Shown: in pieces, positions 35,843 through 45,354 of the stretch
Layout of the letters: each line of letters starts with the position of its first letter
Numbering within the stretch: the stretch's first letter is position 1
Assembly (NCBI GenBank): GCA_009602735.1
Contig: WELA01010274.1
Location: forward strand, 1 to 52,967
Direction: 5' to 3'
Length of the DNA stretch: 52,967 nucleotides
From: Mesotaenium endlicherianum
Lineage: Eukaryota; Streptophyta; Zygnematophyceae; Zygnematales; Mesotaeniaceae
Translations under genes and position numbers: made by a program
The notes under the pieces: generated by a model
Told to the model about the DNA's origin: nothing
Databases searched by the model: none
The model's input: only the letters and a program-made list of their open reading frames with translations

Positions 35843-36721
35843 ATACTGCAAATCACGGAAAAGAGTGAAGATGAAGAGCACCCCCCACCCCCCAACAATA
35901 TCCCCCCACCTCGCCCAGAATATTCTGTCCCCCCCGCCCCCTGGGGGAAAATAGACATCCCCCAATTCAGAGGACCGGGACAAAATGTCTATTTTCCCCC
36001 AGGGGGTGGGGGGCGCCCGGGAAATCGAGATCATAGGGTATCCGCCCAAAGGGCACCTTTAAAATTCTATTGTCGGGGGGATGATCTCGATTTTGTTTTT
36101 TTTACCCGGAATCTAGAGCCTGAGCCAAAGCCTAAGGCTTCCCGGAGGTCTGGGGCCCCCCCGACAATAGAAATGAAAAGGTGCCCTTTGGGCGGAGACC
36201 AAAATGTACATCATCCCCCCGCCCGACGGCCCTTCGGGACCCCGGATAGGGCCAAGGTGCCCCCCGAAGGGGGGCAGGGTAGGGCGGGGGGGATGCCCTC
36301 TAGATGGTTTCCCGAAGAACACCATCTAGAGCAGAAAACCATAGACATGGTTTTCGGGACAAAATGTCTATGGTTTTCTGCTGGGGGCAAAAAATTTTTG
36401 ATTATCCCCCGACATTTCGGGGGTGTTCTCCTTAGCCTTTGGAATCTCCCCCCCACCTCTCCCCCCGCCCTACCTTTCCCGAAGGGGGCGACGTGCCCCC
36501 CGAAGGGGGGCAGCCCTCCGCCCGACGGGAAACTTCTCCTGCCCCCCTTCGGGGGGCACCTCTCCCCCCGACCTCTGAAATGGTATTGTCGGGGGGATGG
36601 TCCCGTAGGGGTGCCCTTTGGGCGGGATGGTCCCGTAGGGGTGCCCTTTGGGCGGGAGAGGTGGGGGGGAACAAGGCCAAAATATGGACTTATATCGCCC
36701 ATTAAAGAAAGGAATCAACAT
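35843..36721. repeat. repeat-filled spacer between rps10 and rpl2
   Basis: GC-rich hairpins throughout, with the composite of GGGATGGTCCCGTAGGGGTG direct copies at 36593-36655. An open frame reaches back from rpl2 to 36173 across this region, but its sequence is repeat translation. About 50 nt of AT-rich leader precede the rpl2 ATG. Confidence 0.8.
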
Positions 36722-37795
36722 ATGAAAAGAATGTGCTGGAAATCGAAAGCGCTCAAACAACTTAGTTTTGGTAAAAGACATAAATGTGCTGGTCGAAATT
36801 CTTCAGGATCTATTACGGTTTTTCACCGCGGAGGTGGATCAAAACGATTACAACGAAGAATAGATTTTCGACGAAACATATTATCTACAGGACTTGTCGA
36901 AAGAATAGAATATGATCCAAATCGCTCATCTCGAATAGCTTTAGTACGATGGTCTAACAGCCTTAAAATGAACCAATCAGATGTCCTTAAAAATCAAAGA
37001 TCTTCTTTTACTTACATTTTAGCCAGTGAGCATTTGCTTGCAGGTGACCAAGTATTAAACGTCCTAGCTGTAAAGTCTCAACAGGAACATGATGTGCCTG
37101 GGACGAGGACAGAGGGGGTCAAAGAGAGGGGCTTAAACGGTAGGGGACAGAATCGTGATTCTGTCCCCTACGTCGCTCCCGCGCTCCTCGAGCGGACAGA
37201 ATCACGATCATGGGATGATCCCGCTGGTTTAACCGAGGGCCCGTTCGCCCCGAGCCCCCCCCTTCGGGAAAATCTAGATTTTGTTTTGGGGGGGGCAAAA
37301 ATCGAGATGGTTGAAACCGGGGAAAAACAGAGCCATTTGGATTTCAACGATCTACTGTATCAAAAAGTTGGAAACTGTCTTCCGTTAGCTAATATTCCTT
37401 CCGGTACTACCATCCACAATATTGAATGGCACCCAGGTCAAGGTGGAAAATTGGTTCGAGCAGCTGGTGCCAAAGCTCAATTGATCAAAAAATTAGACAG
37501 TACACAACAATCAGTTGTACGACTTCCCTCAGGAGTAGTTAAATTACTAGATTCTCGATGCCGTGCTACCATTGGCATCGTTTCTAATGCATCTAATAGT
37601 ACACAAAAGCTGACTAAAGCAGGCCAAAGTCGATGGCTAGGCAGGCGACCAGTTGTACGTGGTGTAGCTATGAACCCAATAGACCATCCTCATGGAGGGG
37701 GAGAAGGGCGTGCAAAAGGTCGAAACCCGGTATCACCTTGGGGCAAACCTAGCAAAGGTGGATTTAAAACTGTAATACGAAAACGTAAAACATAA
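36722..37795 (+). CDS. rpl2: Ribosomal protein L2, with a repeat-derived insertion
   Basis: L2 is a core protein of the large subunit near the peptidyl transferase centre. The N-terminal half (KCAGRNSSGSITVFHRGGGS, RLQRRIDFRRN) and C-terminal half (NIEWHPGQGGKLVRAAGAKA, MNPIDHPHGGGEGRAKGRNP, GKPSKGGFKTVIRK) are conserved. I chose the ATG at 36722 because homology starts there. Between them about 85 residues (about nt 37085-37340) are GC-rich sequence with a 14-bp inverted repeat (37141-37154 and 37157-37170) and an AAATCTAGATTT palindrome. The frame is kept. rps19 follows after 3 nt. Confidence 0.93.
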   Translation: MKRMCWKSKALKQLSFGKRHKCAGRNSSGSITVFHRGGGSKRLQRRIDFRRNILSTGLVERIEYDPNRSSRIALVRWSNSLKMNQSDVLKNQRSSFTYILASEHLLAGDQVLNVLAVKSQQEHDVPGTRTEGVKERGLNGRGQNRDSVPYVAPALLERTESRSWDDPAGLTEGPFAPSPPLRENLDFVLGGAKIEMVETGEKQSHLDFNDLLYQKVGNCLPLANIPSGTTIHNIEWHPGQGGKLVRAAGAKAQLIKKLDSTQQSVVRLPSGVVKLLDSRCRATIGIVSNASNSTQKLTKAGQSRWLGRRPVVRGVAMNPIDHPHGGGEGRAKGRNPVSPWGKPSKGGFKTVIRKRKT

Positions 37796-37798
37796 ATT

Positions 37799-38212
37799 AT
37801 GACTCGATCTTTATGGAAAGGCCCTTTCGTAGATGTCAGTGTGCTTAAGTCAACACAAATTAAGCCGCAGGAGGCCAGCAGAAAAAAGAATCTAGAGAGC
37901 CCGTCGGGACAATCTATATTGCTTTCCGGAGGGGCGGGCGCCGGAGAGCCGGGCGCCCGGAATCTAGATTTTTCTCTCGCCCGGCTTCTCCCTCGGAAAA
38001 TTTGGTCACGCAGATCCTGTATTTTGCCTCAATTTGTAGGATCTTCTACACAAATTTATAATGGACACCATTTTGTGAGTGTCAAAATTACTGAAGACAT
38101 GGTAGGCCACAAATTTGGCGAATTTGCCTCGTCACGCAAAACTCAAACGAAACGCAAGACGCAGGTGTCGTCGAAAACAAATGTACAGCGTGCCAAAACA
38201 AAGAAAGCATAA
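37799..38212 (+). CDS. rps19: Ribosomal protein S19, with an in-frame insertion
   Basis: S19 is a head protein of the small subunit. [20 protein letters not shown] and [20 protein letters not shown], then [14 protein letters not shown], match plant Rps19. The protein is 137 residues where about 93 are usual. Roughly 40 residues (nt about 37870-37995) separate the two conserved parts and carry repeat motifs (CCGGAGGGG, AATCTAGATTT, GCGCCCGG). The frame is open throughout. Confidence 0.94.
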   Translation: MTRSLWKGPFVDVSVLKSTQIKPQEASRKKNLESPSGQSILLSGGAGAGEPGARNLDFSLARLLPRKIWSRRSCILPQFVGSSTQIYNGHHFVSVKITEDMVGHKFGEFASSRKTQTKRKTQVSSKTNVQRAKTKKA

Positions 38213-38508
38213 ACACTGTCGAAAGCCACCGATATGGAGCGAGGCTAATGCTAAGAACAAAAGCCCGGTAAAGCCCGGGGGCTCATAGGAGGTCATCCCC
38301 CCGCCCTACCCTGCCCCCCTTCGGGGGGCACCTTGGCCCTACCCGAAATCTAGATCATAGGGCATCTGCCCCCCTTCGGGGGGCACCTTTAAATTTCTAT
38401 TGTGGGGGGATGAATGTACATTTCAGGGGGGCCTATGATCTACATTTTTTCTCCCAAGGGCACATTTTAGAAAACCGTAGCATAATAGGAAAAGTATAAT
38501 GATTAGTT
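38213..38508. other. rps19-rps3 spacer
   Basis: GC-rich repeats occupy 38260-38455 (two GCCCCCCTTCGGGGGGC hairpins and a C6/G6 foldback), followed by about 50 nt of AT-rich leader before rps3. No gene is seen. Confidence 0.75.
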
Positions 38509-40413
38509 ATGGCGCAAAAAGTCAATCCGATCGCAGTCAGACTGAAATTAAATCGTAGTTCAGATTCGTGTTGGTTTAGTGATTATTATTACGCACAATT
38601 ATTGTATCAAGACATTAACTTCAGAGGTTATTTCAACTCTATAAGGCCACCTATAGGGCCAAAAATAGGATTTCGACCTGGTAGATGTGTGCTTCATCAT
38701 TATCCTAAAAGAAGTGTTATTCATGTATTTTGCCTCGGAAGCAAAGAAAAACAGCATTTTCGGCCAAAAAATGTACATTTCGGGGGTCCTGACAGTAAGT
38801 ATTCATACAAAGGTCTTATTCCATCTATTATGACGCACCATAAGTTACTTTTGCCTAATATCGGCGCTCAGGGCAGCCAACAAACCCAAGATTCTGCAAG
38901 TACACTAAAAAGGCCCATCAAAGATCCTTCGGGTAGTATGAGCACCTTGGACTTTCAGCAGAATCAAACATTTTCTCTTTCTCCTGCGCTTAAGCATTCT
39001 CCGAACCACGTTTTGTTGCACTATGCGCTTCAAGCACACAAACGTAATCCCAATACTGATATTGCACCATTTTCGATAAGCCCCCCCAAATCTAGATTTT
39101 TGGCCCCTGGGCTCCTACGTCGCCCCCTGCTTACTAATCTTAATAGTGGCAGGGATGAGAGTGTCGGGGGGGAAATGTCTATTTTGGGGGGGCCGGGAGG
39201 TCCAAAATATAGAAAGGTCCCCACCGCTTTTCTGCGCCAGGGAGCTCTGAGCTCGGAATTACGAGCCCCCTCCGGGAAAAAATTAAGAGAGAACAAAAAT
39301 CTCAATTCCTCCCTGCGGGAAAATGTAGATTTTTCCCCCCGACAATCTCATCCCCCCGATCTCTCCCCCCGACCTCTCTGCCCCCCTTCGGGGGGCACCT
39401 CTGAAATGGTATTGTCGGGGGGATGGTATTGTCGGGGGGATAGTATTGTCGAGGGGAAAGGTCGGGCGGGCCTCCGATCCCTCGTCGCCCCTCAAATCGC
39501 ACCCCTCGGCCTTAGCGATAACTCTCCATCTATTTACCAAATTCATTTGAAACTCCGCACCAGTGGCTGGCTTCGCCTGGTTCATGACCATAGCAAACTG
39601 CTACAGTCTTCTATGTGGTCGAAAACGGGCCAAAATCTAGAAAAAAGAAAATATACATTGCCCCAGAGTTTTTTTTCCAGAGGCTCAGAGCTAGGTCCCT
39701 CTTTGCACCTACCGGTCACCCCGACAATCTCATCCTCCCACCCCCCGACCCCTGCGGGACCATTTAAGAAGTCGGGGGACGGGGGGGAAATGTCTAGGGG
39801 GCCCCTGCGGCCTCTTTTACTTCATTCTATAGACTCCCATGGCGACGACACATCACTTAAAAGAGTAGCACAGACAAGCATCCTTATAGACACTTATGTC
39901 CACTATTATATAATGGTCTATTTTATGTACTTAAGAACTCATGTTAATGTAGATGTTCATTGTCATTTGCAACAAATAAAAAAGCAAATTTTTGAAATCA
40001 GGCAAATGACTTTTCCCTTAAACACAAGTCGTCACTCTTACTTGTCAAACATACAATCTACCCTTTCGATTCACACCAATACATTTACATCGATAATACC
40101 CATTAAAGTGACTTCTGTATATCAAAGCGCTTCTTTGATGGCTCAAGAAATTGCTTGTAAATTAGAACAGGCCAAATCATTTAGACAAATTTGTAGATCT
40201 GTCTTTCAACATATTGAAATATGCAAGCATATTAAGGGAATTCGTATTTCTTGCTCAGGTCGATTAAATGGTGCAGAAATTGCCAAAACTGAATGCAGAA
40301 AATATGGGGAAACCTCCTTGCATGTCTTCTCAGAAAAAATTGACTACGCACAAACAAAAGCGTCAACTCCGTATGGTCTTTTGGGAGTGAAAGTATGGAT
40401 CTCTTATTTTTAA
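38509..40413 (+). CDS. rps3: Ribosomal protein S3, enlarged by repeat insertions
   Basis: S3 lies at the mRNA entry of the small subunit. The N-terminus (MAQKVNPIAVRLKLNRSSDS, then DYYYAQLLYQDINFRGYF) and the C-terminal domain (from about nt 39850; SLMAQEIACKLEQAKSFRQI, GIRISCSGRLNGAEIAKTEC, STPYGLLGVKVWISYF) are conserved. The protein is 634 residues, longer than plant homologues. The middle contains repeat-derived stretches at about 38760-38790, 39075-39480 and 39715-39800, among them GCCCCCCTTCGGGGGGC and three copies of the 17-nt unit. The frame is unbroken. Whether these parts are translated or removed cannot be told from DNA. Confidence 0.92.
   Translation: MAQKVNPIAVRLKLNRSSDSCWFSDYYYAQLLYQDINFRGYFNSIRPPIGPKIGFRPGRCVLHHYPKRSVIHVFCLGSKEKQHFRPKNVHFGGPDSKYSYKGLIPSIMTHHKLLLPNIGAQGSQQTQDSASTLKRPIKDPSGSMSTLDFQQNQTFSLSPALKHSPNHVLLHYALQAHKRNPNTDIAPFSISPPKSRFLAPGLLRRPLLTNLNSGRDESVGGEMSILGGPGGPKYRKVPTAFLRQGALSSELRAPSGKKLRENKNLNSSLRENVDFSPRQSHPPDLSPRPLCPPSGGTSEMVLSGGWYCRGDSIVEGKGRAGLRSLVAPQIAPLGLSDNSPSIYQIHLKLRTSGWLRLVHDHSKLLQSSMWSKTGQNLEKRKYTLPQSFFSRGSELGPSLHLPVTPTISSSHPPTPAGPFKKSGDGGEMSRGPLRPLLLHSIDSHGDDTSLKRVAQTSILIDTYVHYYIMVYFMYLRTHVNVDVHCHLQQIKKQIFEIRQMTFPLNTSRHSYLSNIQSTLSIHTNTFTSIIPIKVTSVYQSASLMAQEIACKLEQAKSFRQICRSVFQHIEICKHIKGIRISCSGRLNGAEIAKTECRKYGETSLHVFSEKIDYAQTKASTPYGLLGVKVWISYF
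39406..39456. repeat. three tandem 17-nt units inside rps3 (51 bp)
   Basis: Units at 39406-39422, 39423-39439 and 39440-39456: two are exact ATGGTATTGTCGGGGGG, the third has two changes. This is the reverse complement of the unit arrayed 16 times in the nad7 intron. Three units add up to 51 bp, a multiple of three. Confidence 0.95.
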
Positions 40414-41106
40414 TTTTTCTCGCCCAAAGGGCACCCCTACGGGACCATCCCCCCGCCCTCTGCGGGCCCTACGGGAAAAACCAGACCATCCCGCCCAAAG
40501 GGCACCTCTGCCCCCCTTCGGGGGGCACCTCTGAAATGGTATTGTCGGGGGGATGGTATTGTCGGGGGGAGAGGTGCCCCCCTTCGGGGGGCAGAGGTTT
40601 TTCCCGGAGGAGCCCCCGGAGGGTAGGGCGGGGGGTTCCCGAAGGGGCATAGGGCGAAAAAAAGCTTTTTTCTCGCCCGGCCCCCCCAAAATGGAGATCA
40701 TCCCCCCCCACAATAGATCTTCAGAGGTGAGGGGGGGATGATCTCCATTTTGGGGGGGCCCTCTTATGATCTACATTTTGCCCCTCCGGGCCCTCATCCC
40801 CCCACCCCGCATAAGGCCAAGGTGCCCCCCGAAGGGGGGCAGGGGGCGACGTGCCCCCCGAAGGGGGGCAGCCCGGGGGGCCCCCCACCTCTGAAGATCT
40901 ATTGTGGGGGGGCGGGGAGCCCCGACAATATCATGTTTCCCGGACACCCGCATAGGACAGAGGGAGGGCATTCTATGATTTAGAGCCTTAGAGTCCAAAG
41001 GGAAAATATTTGGTTCTCCGAAGGCTTTAGATTTTTGTTCTTATGCCCTCTTCTCAATAGCAGAGACCAGTCAGTCTAATACGCTTTCTGTGTTAAGAGC
41101 ACATAG
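40414..41106. repeat. repeat-filled spacer between rps3 and rpl16
   Basis: GC-rich repeats run from 40423 to about 40965, including two further 17-nt units at 40537-40570, a long foldback of GATCATCCCCCCCCACAATA and its complement (40696-40745), and paired GCCCCCCGAAGGGGGGC hairpins near 40824 and 40852. About 65 nt of plain sequence precede rpl16. Confidence 0.8.
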
Positions 41107-41541
41107 ATGGCAGCAAATTACAAAAAATTACTTATGTTATATCCAAAACGTACTAAATTTCGGAAGTATCAAAGGGGAACTACAGGGGGGTGCAAAGTGG
41201 ATGGCACACAACTCTCTAAAGGAAAGTACGGGATCAAATCCTGTGAGGCTGGCCGTATTTCATATCAAACTATTGAAGCAGCAAGACGTGCTATTAGTCG
41301 AAAATTTAAAAGAAGTGGGCAAATATGGATAAGAGTGTTTGCTGATATTCCAGTTACAAGTAAACCTACAGAAGTAAGAATGGGAAAAGGCAAAGGAAAT
41401 CCTACGGGCTGGATTGCTCGTGTTTCAGAAGGGCAAGTGCTATTTGAGATGGATGGTGTCAGTTTATCCAATGCTCAACAAGCTGCAGCATTGGCGCGAC
41501 AAAAACTGAGTCTGTCTACCCGGTTTGTGCAGTGGTCATAA
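41107..41541 (+). CDS. rpl16: Ribosomal protein L16
   Basis: L16 sits near the A site of the large subunit. The 144-residue product has the family blocks KRTKFRKYQRGTTGG, ISYQTIEAARRAISRKFKRS, GQIWIRVFADIPVTSKPTEV, RMGKGKGNPTGWIARVSEGQ and VLFEMDGVS. It starts at ATG 41107 (MAANYKKLLMLYPKRTKF). No repeat insertion is seen, unlike its upstream neighbours. Confidence 0.96.
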   Translation: MAANYKKLLMLYPKRTKFRKYQRGTTGGCKVDGTQLSKGKYGIKSCEAGRISYQTIEAARRAISRKFKRSGQIWIRVFADIPVTSKPTEVRMGKGKGNPTGWIARVSEGQVLFEMDGVSLSNAQQAAALARQKLSLSTRFVQWS

Positions 41542-42147
41542 TCATTTAACACCACCCGGCCACACTCGATCAGCAGACCTTAAGTCTTTCTTTTTTGTCC
41601 TGTAAGCTTTAAGAGGCTTAAAGGACAAAAAATTTAGAGGATATGTAGACCCCCATCCTGACGGCCGCCCTGGGAGAACAAAATGTCCACCGGGGCCCCG
41701 ATTTGTTCCCGGACCCCCGAGCGGACCCCGCAGAAAACAATGTATATTGTTTGCCCTTCGGGCAGGGCCCCCGCTTCCCGCACTTCTGCCCCCCCGCCCC
41801 CCGAAATCTAGATTTCGGGGGGGCCTATGATAGACCTTTTTTGCCCCAAAACAATCTAGATTCCCCGAAATTAAGAAAGAAATCTAGAGCCTTAGAGCCC
41901 AAAGGGCCCCCCACAATATTCTGGAAAAGGTGGGGGGGACCACAATCTAGATTCCGGGCGCACGCCCGGAATCTAGATTGTGGCGGGAAAAATGTAGAGC
42001 CGGGCGCACGCCCGGCCCCCCCACCTCTGTTCTATATTGTGGGGGGGACAAAAATAGATATTCTGTTTCTTTTTACCCGGAGGGAAATGTCTATTTTTGT
42101 ACCACCTCGGAACCGTCGACCCAATTTTGAACCAGACAAGCGAATTT
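41542..42147. repeat. spacer between rpl16 and rpl5
   Basis: AT-richer to 41650, including a hairpin CTTAAGTCTTTC... of no clear meaning, then GC-rich repeats to 42090. These include AATCTAGATTCCGGGCG with a mirrored copy around 41950-41985. An ORF through this region is repeat translation that runs into rpl5 in another frame. Confidence 0.75.
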
Positions 42148-42696
42148 ATGTTAGCCCCAAATAGACTTCGTTTTCACTATAAATATATATTGCGTCCAGA
42201 TCTGTTATTAAAGTTAAATTATTCAAACATTATGGAAGTTCCGCGTTTATGCAAAGTGGTTGTCGTCTCTCAAATGCCCTACGCCTCTGTTCAAAACATG
42301 GCGCTGGCTATGGACATTTTATGCGGTCAAAAATCTATGCATACTGAAACATCATCTCCTAGCAAAAAATCTCGAGTAAAGCAATTTTTAGCTGCGAACA
42401 AAAATACACAACCTAGCAATTATCAAGTACAAAACTGTTTACGTGCAGACATTATGTATAGTTTTTTAGAAAAGTTAATTACAGTTATATCTTTTTCTGA
42501 TTATATAATACAGATTCATACTAATTCTATCCAGCTTACAATAAGTGCAAATTTATTACGGCTTTTTCCGGAAATACAAAATTACTTTGAGCTATTTGAG
42601 AGTACTCACAGTATTCAAGTAATTGTGGTCACTTCTGCTAAGACAGAAAAAGAGACTCGTCTTCTATGGACAGGTCTACTACAAAAAGAGGTTTAA
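42148..42696 (+). CDS. rpl5: Ribosomal protein L5
   Basis: L5 binds 5S rRNA in the large subunit. The product (182 residues from MLAPNRLRFHYKYILRPDLL) matches plant mitochondrial Rpl5: KLNYSNIMEVPRLCKVVVVS near the N-terminus and FPEIQNYFELFESTHSIQVI near the C-terminus. The in-frame ATG at 42097 would add 17 residues partly from repeat DNA, so 42148 is preferred. rps14 begins 5 nt after its stop. Confidence 0.93.
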   Translation: MLAPNRLRFHYKYILRPDLLLKLNYSNIMEVPRLCKVVVVSQMPYASVQNMALAMDILCGQKSMHTETSSPSKKSRVKQFLAANKNTQPSNYQVQNCLRADIMYSFLEKLITVISFSDYIIQIHTNSIQLTISANLLRLFPEIQNYFELFESTHSIQVIVVTSAKTEKETRLLWTGLLQKEV

Positions 42697-42701
42697 TTTG
42701 T

Positions 42702-43001
42702 ATGTCTAATCACATTGTTCGAGATCATGCACGTCGATTACTTGTGGCCAAATATGAGACCAAACGAACGCAATATAAAGCTATTTGCCAGGACAGAAAT
42801 TTGCCAAATTCAATACGGTATGAATATGGTTTAAAGTTATCTAAATTGCCAAGAAACAGTTCAGGTACGCGAACACGAAACCGATGTATAATTACAGGAC
42901 GGCCTCGATCTGTTTACAAACGTTTTCGTATGTCTCGTATTGTTTTTCGTGAATTAGCTTCTAAAGGCGCTATTTTAGGAATTTACAAATCAAGTTGGTA
43001 A
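42702..43001 (+). CDS. rps14: Ribosomal protein S14
   Basis: A 99-residue small-subunit head protein of normal length: MSNHIVRDHARRLLVAKYET, AICQDRNLPNSIRYEYGLKL, then LPRNSSGTRTRNRCIITGRP and RIVFRELASKGAILGIYKSS. It is compact, without insertions, and closely follows rpl5. In plants rps8 usually comes next, but here a repeat spacer follows. Confidence 0.97.
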   Translation: MSNHIVRDHARRLLVAKYETKRTQYKAICQDRNLPNSIRYEYGLKLSKLPRNSSGTRTRNRCIITGRPRSVYKRFRMSRIVFRELASKGAILGIYKSSW

Positions 43002-43829
43002 AAGAATATGTGTTTTTTCCCCCCGTCTCAATCATCTAGATTTCTTTTCCTTTTGGCTCCCCTCCGGGACAAAATGTAGATCATGGGAGCCCCTCCGGGA
43101 AAATGTACATCCCGAAGGGGTCCTGGAAGGGCTCTAAATTTCCCGAAGAAGGCATCTGCCCCCCTTCGGGGGGCACCTTTTCATGTCTATTGTGGGGGGG
43201 CCCTGCGGGATGTCTATTTTTCTCTGCCTCCCGCCCTACCCTGCCCAAAGGGCAAAAACCTCTGCCCTATACGGGCTCCCAAAACCATCTAGACGGTTTC
43301 CCGAAGGGCCCCCCTCCGGGACAAAATCTAGAAAATACATATCATAGGATGCCCTTAGCCTTTGGCGCCCGGAATATAGATTTTGCTTTTCTGCCCTTTG
43401 GAGGGCATCCGCCCCGACCTTTTCATGTCTATTGTGGGGGGATGATGTACATTTTTCTCCCTAAGGAAAACAACATATTTTCCCGGATCTCCCTCTGCCC
43501 TATGCCGGTACTCCCCGCCCTATGCCGGCCCTGCCCAAAGGGCAAACACCCCCCGCCCTCCCGCCCCACAATATAGATTAAGAGGTGCCCTTTGGGCGGC
43601 AGCCGGCATAGGGCGGGGGGACTCTCCGGGCATTTTGGTCTGGTCCCGCAGGGGTTGGGGAGAGAAGTCGGGGGGATGTCGGGGGAGGGGGGAACCTAGG
43701 GGTCCCGGAGGGGCATCAATCAATTTGCAAATTTTCCTTTTTTCTGACTTGCACACCATGTTTTGAAAATGTCAAACAGGGTTGTGTTTGTGTGGACATC
43801 CATGTTATTTGAAACATAAAATCACATCT
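43002..43829. repeat. repeat spacer where rps8 would be expected
   Basis: GC-rich repeats from 43020 to 43720 and an AT-rich leader to 43829. I find no S8-like frame on either strand. In liverworts and many algae the order is rps14-rps8-rpl6, so rps8 appears to be lost or moved. Confidence 0.75.
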
Positions 43830-44135
43830 ATGAAAGCTCAATGTGTACGTTTTTTAGAAATAATTGGAGTTGGATACAAAGCCAATACTGATGTAAAAGG
43901 TTGCAAATTGTACTTAAAGTTGGGATTTAGTCATGAAGTTATACTTACCGTTCCACCTTTAGTTCGTGTATTTTGCTTAAAGCCGACTCTTATTTGTTGT
44001 ACCGGCACAAGTTTGAAACATGTCACGCAATTTGCTGCCATTATACGAAGCTGTAAGCCTCCTGAAGTATACAAGGGGAAAGGAATACGTTATAAAAATG
44101 AAATTTTAATAAAAAAACAGGGAAAGACAAAATGA
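43830..44135 (+). CDS. rpl6: Ribosomal protein L6
   Basis: The 101-residue product is the short plant mitochondrial form of L6: MKAQCVRFLEIIGVGYKANT, LKLGFSHEVILTVPPLVRVF, QFAAIIRSCKPPEVYKGKGI. I start at 43830 because homology begins with MKAQ; an in-frame ATG lies 48 nt upstream. The stop is TGA, again supporting the standard code. Confidence 0.95.
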   Translation: MKAQCVRFLEIIGVGYKANTDVKGCKLYLKLGFSHEVILTVPPLVRVFCLKPTLICCTGTSLKHVTQFAAIIRSCKPPEVYKGKGIRYKNEILIKKQGKTK

Positions 44136-44985
44136 ATGGTTTGACTTTAGGCGCCAAGAGCAACCGAAGCTCACAAACGCCCAAGTTATGGGCATAGACA
44201 TGAACAGACCTGAAAAGGCCGGGGTGGGGACGGGAAAATATGCATTTGCTTCCCGGACCCGAGGTCATCTGCCCCCCGAAGGGGGGCACCTTCTCATTTC
44301 TATTGTCGGGGGGATGATCTAGATTTCGGGAGCTCCTCGACCCTCCGGGGGACATTATAAGAGGTTATCCCCCCCACCTTGGCCCTATGCGGGGTTATAG
44401 GGGGGGGCTCCGCCCCCCCGAAATGTAGATCATAGAACCCGCAAATCTCAAAAAAGAAATATTTCCCGTAGGGGGGCGCCGAAGGCCCCCGACCTTTCCC
44501 CCCGACTTCTCCCCCTGCCCTATGCCGGCTGCCGCCCAAAGGGCACCTCTTAATTTATATTGTGGGGCGGGGGGTGGGGGGAACTTTTGTTTTCTCTAGA
44601 TTGTTTGCCCCCGACCCCACCCCCCGAAATATAGATCATCCATCCCCCCGGCCCTTTGCGGGTCCCTGCGGAAAAAACAATAAAAATGAAAAGATTTTTT
44701 CCCGTAGGGCCGGTATAAGGCGGGGGGGATGCCCTCTGAATTTAGAGGGCCCGTAGGGCCGGGGGCCCTACGCCCTCCGGGCCTTCCGGGGGGTGCACAT
44801 TTTCCCGAAAATGTACATTTTTTCTGCTCCCCCACAAAGCCTTAGGGGCCCCTCCGGGAAGCCTTAGGCCAAGGCTAAGGCTCTCAATTTTGCTATGCTA
44901 TTGAGGGGGCTGTGTTTTAAAATACTCTTCTGCTTTTTTCTTCTACCACAGGCGCACTCGCTAATAAAAGAAATGTTTTCAATGT
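44136..44985. repeat. repeat spacer between rpl6 and rps13
   Basis: A short repeat-poor segment to 44220, GC-rich hairpin repeats from 44225 to 44885, then about 90 nt of AT-rich leader. No gene is seen. Confidence 0.8.
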
Positions 44986-45354
44986 ATGTCTTACATTTTA
45001 GGTTATAATTTAAACTCTACACAAAAAGTGAAAGTGGCCATCACTCAAATCTTTGGAATCGGTTCGTCTAAAGCGTTGCAGATATGTGATCAATTAGGTC
45101 TTAGTGATAGCATTAAAGTGAACCAACTAACCAGAATGCAGCTTGATGGAATTATCAACATTATTACGCACAATCATTTAATTGACTCAGAACTTAGAAG
45201 AATAATTAATAACGATGTAAAGCGATTATTGATTATTGGCTCTTATCGTGGATTTCGTCACAATAGTGGATTACCCTTACGTGGTCAAAGGACTCATACT
45301 AATGCTAAAACTTGTCGCAAATTTAAGCGTTCAGTTAATTCCAAACGGGTGTGA
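44986..45354 (+). CDS. rps13: Ribosomal protein S13
   Basis: A 122-residue small-subunit head protein: MSYILGYNLNSTQKVKVAIT, QIFGIGSSKALQICDQLGLS, then GSYRGFRHNSGLPLRGQRTH and TNAKTCRKFKRSVNSKRV, the typical basic tail. The stop is TGA. It is the last ribosomal gene; rps11, often next in other lineages, is not present in the 2.1 kb that follow. Confidence 0.96.
   Translation: MSYILGYNLNSTQKVKVAITQIFGIGSSKALQICDQLGLSDSIKVNQLTRMQLDGIINIITHNHLIDSELRRIINNDVKRLLIIGSYRGFRHNSGLPLRGQRTHTNAKTCRKFKRSVNSKRV

Noticed and set aside
36173..36721. N-terminal extension of rpl2 to an ATG at 36173
   Set aside because: The sequence is spacer repeat. Family homology begins at about 36722 after an AT-rich leader.
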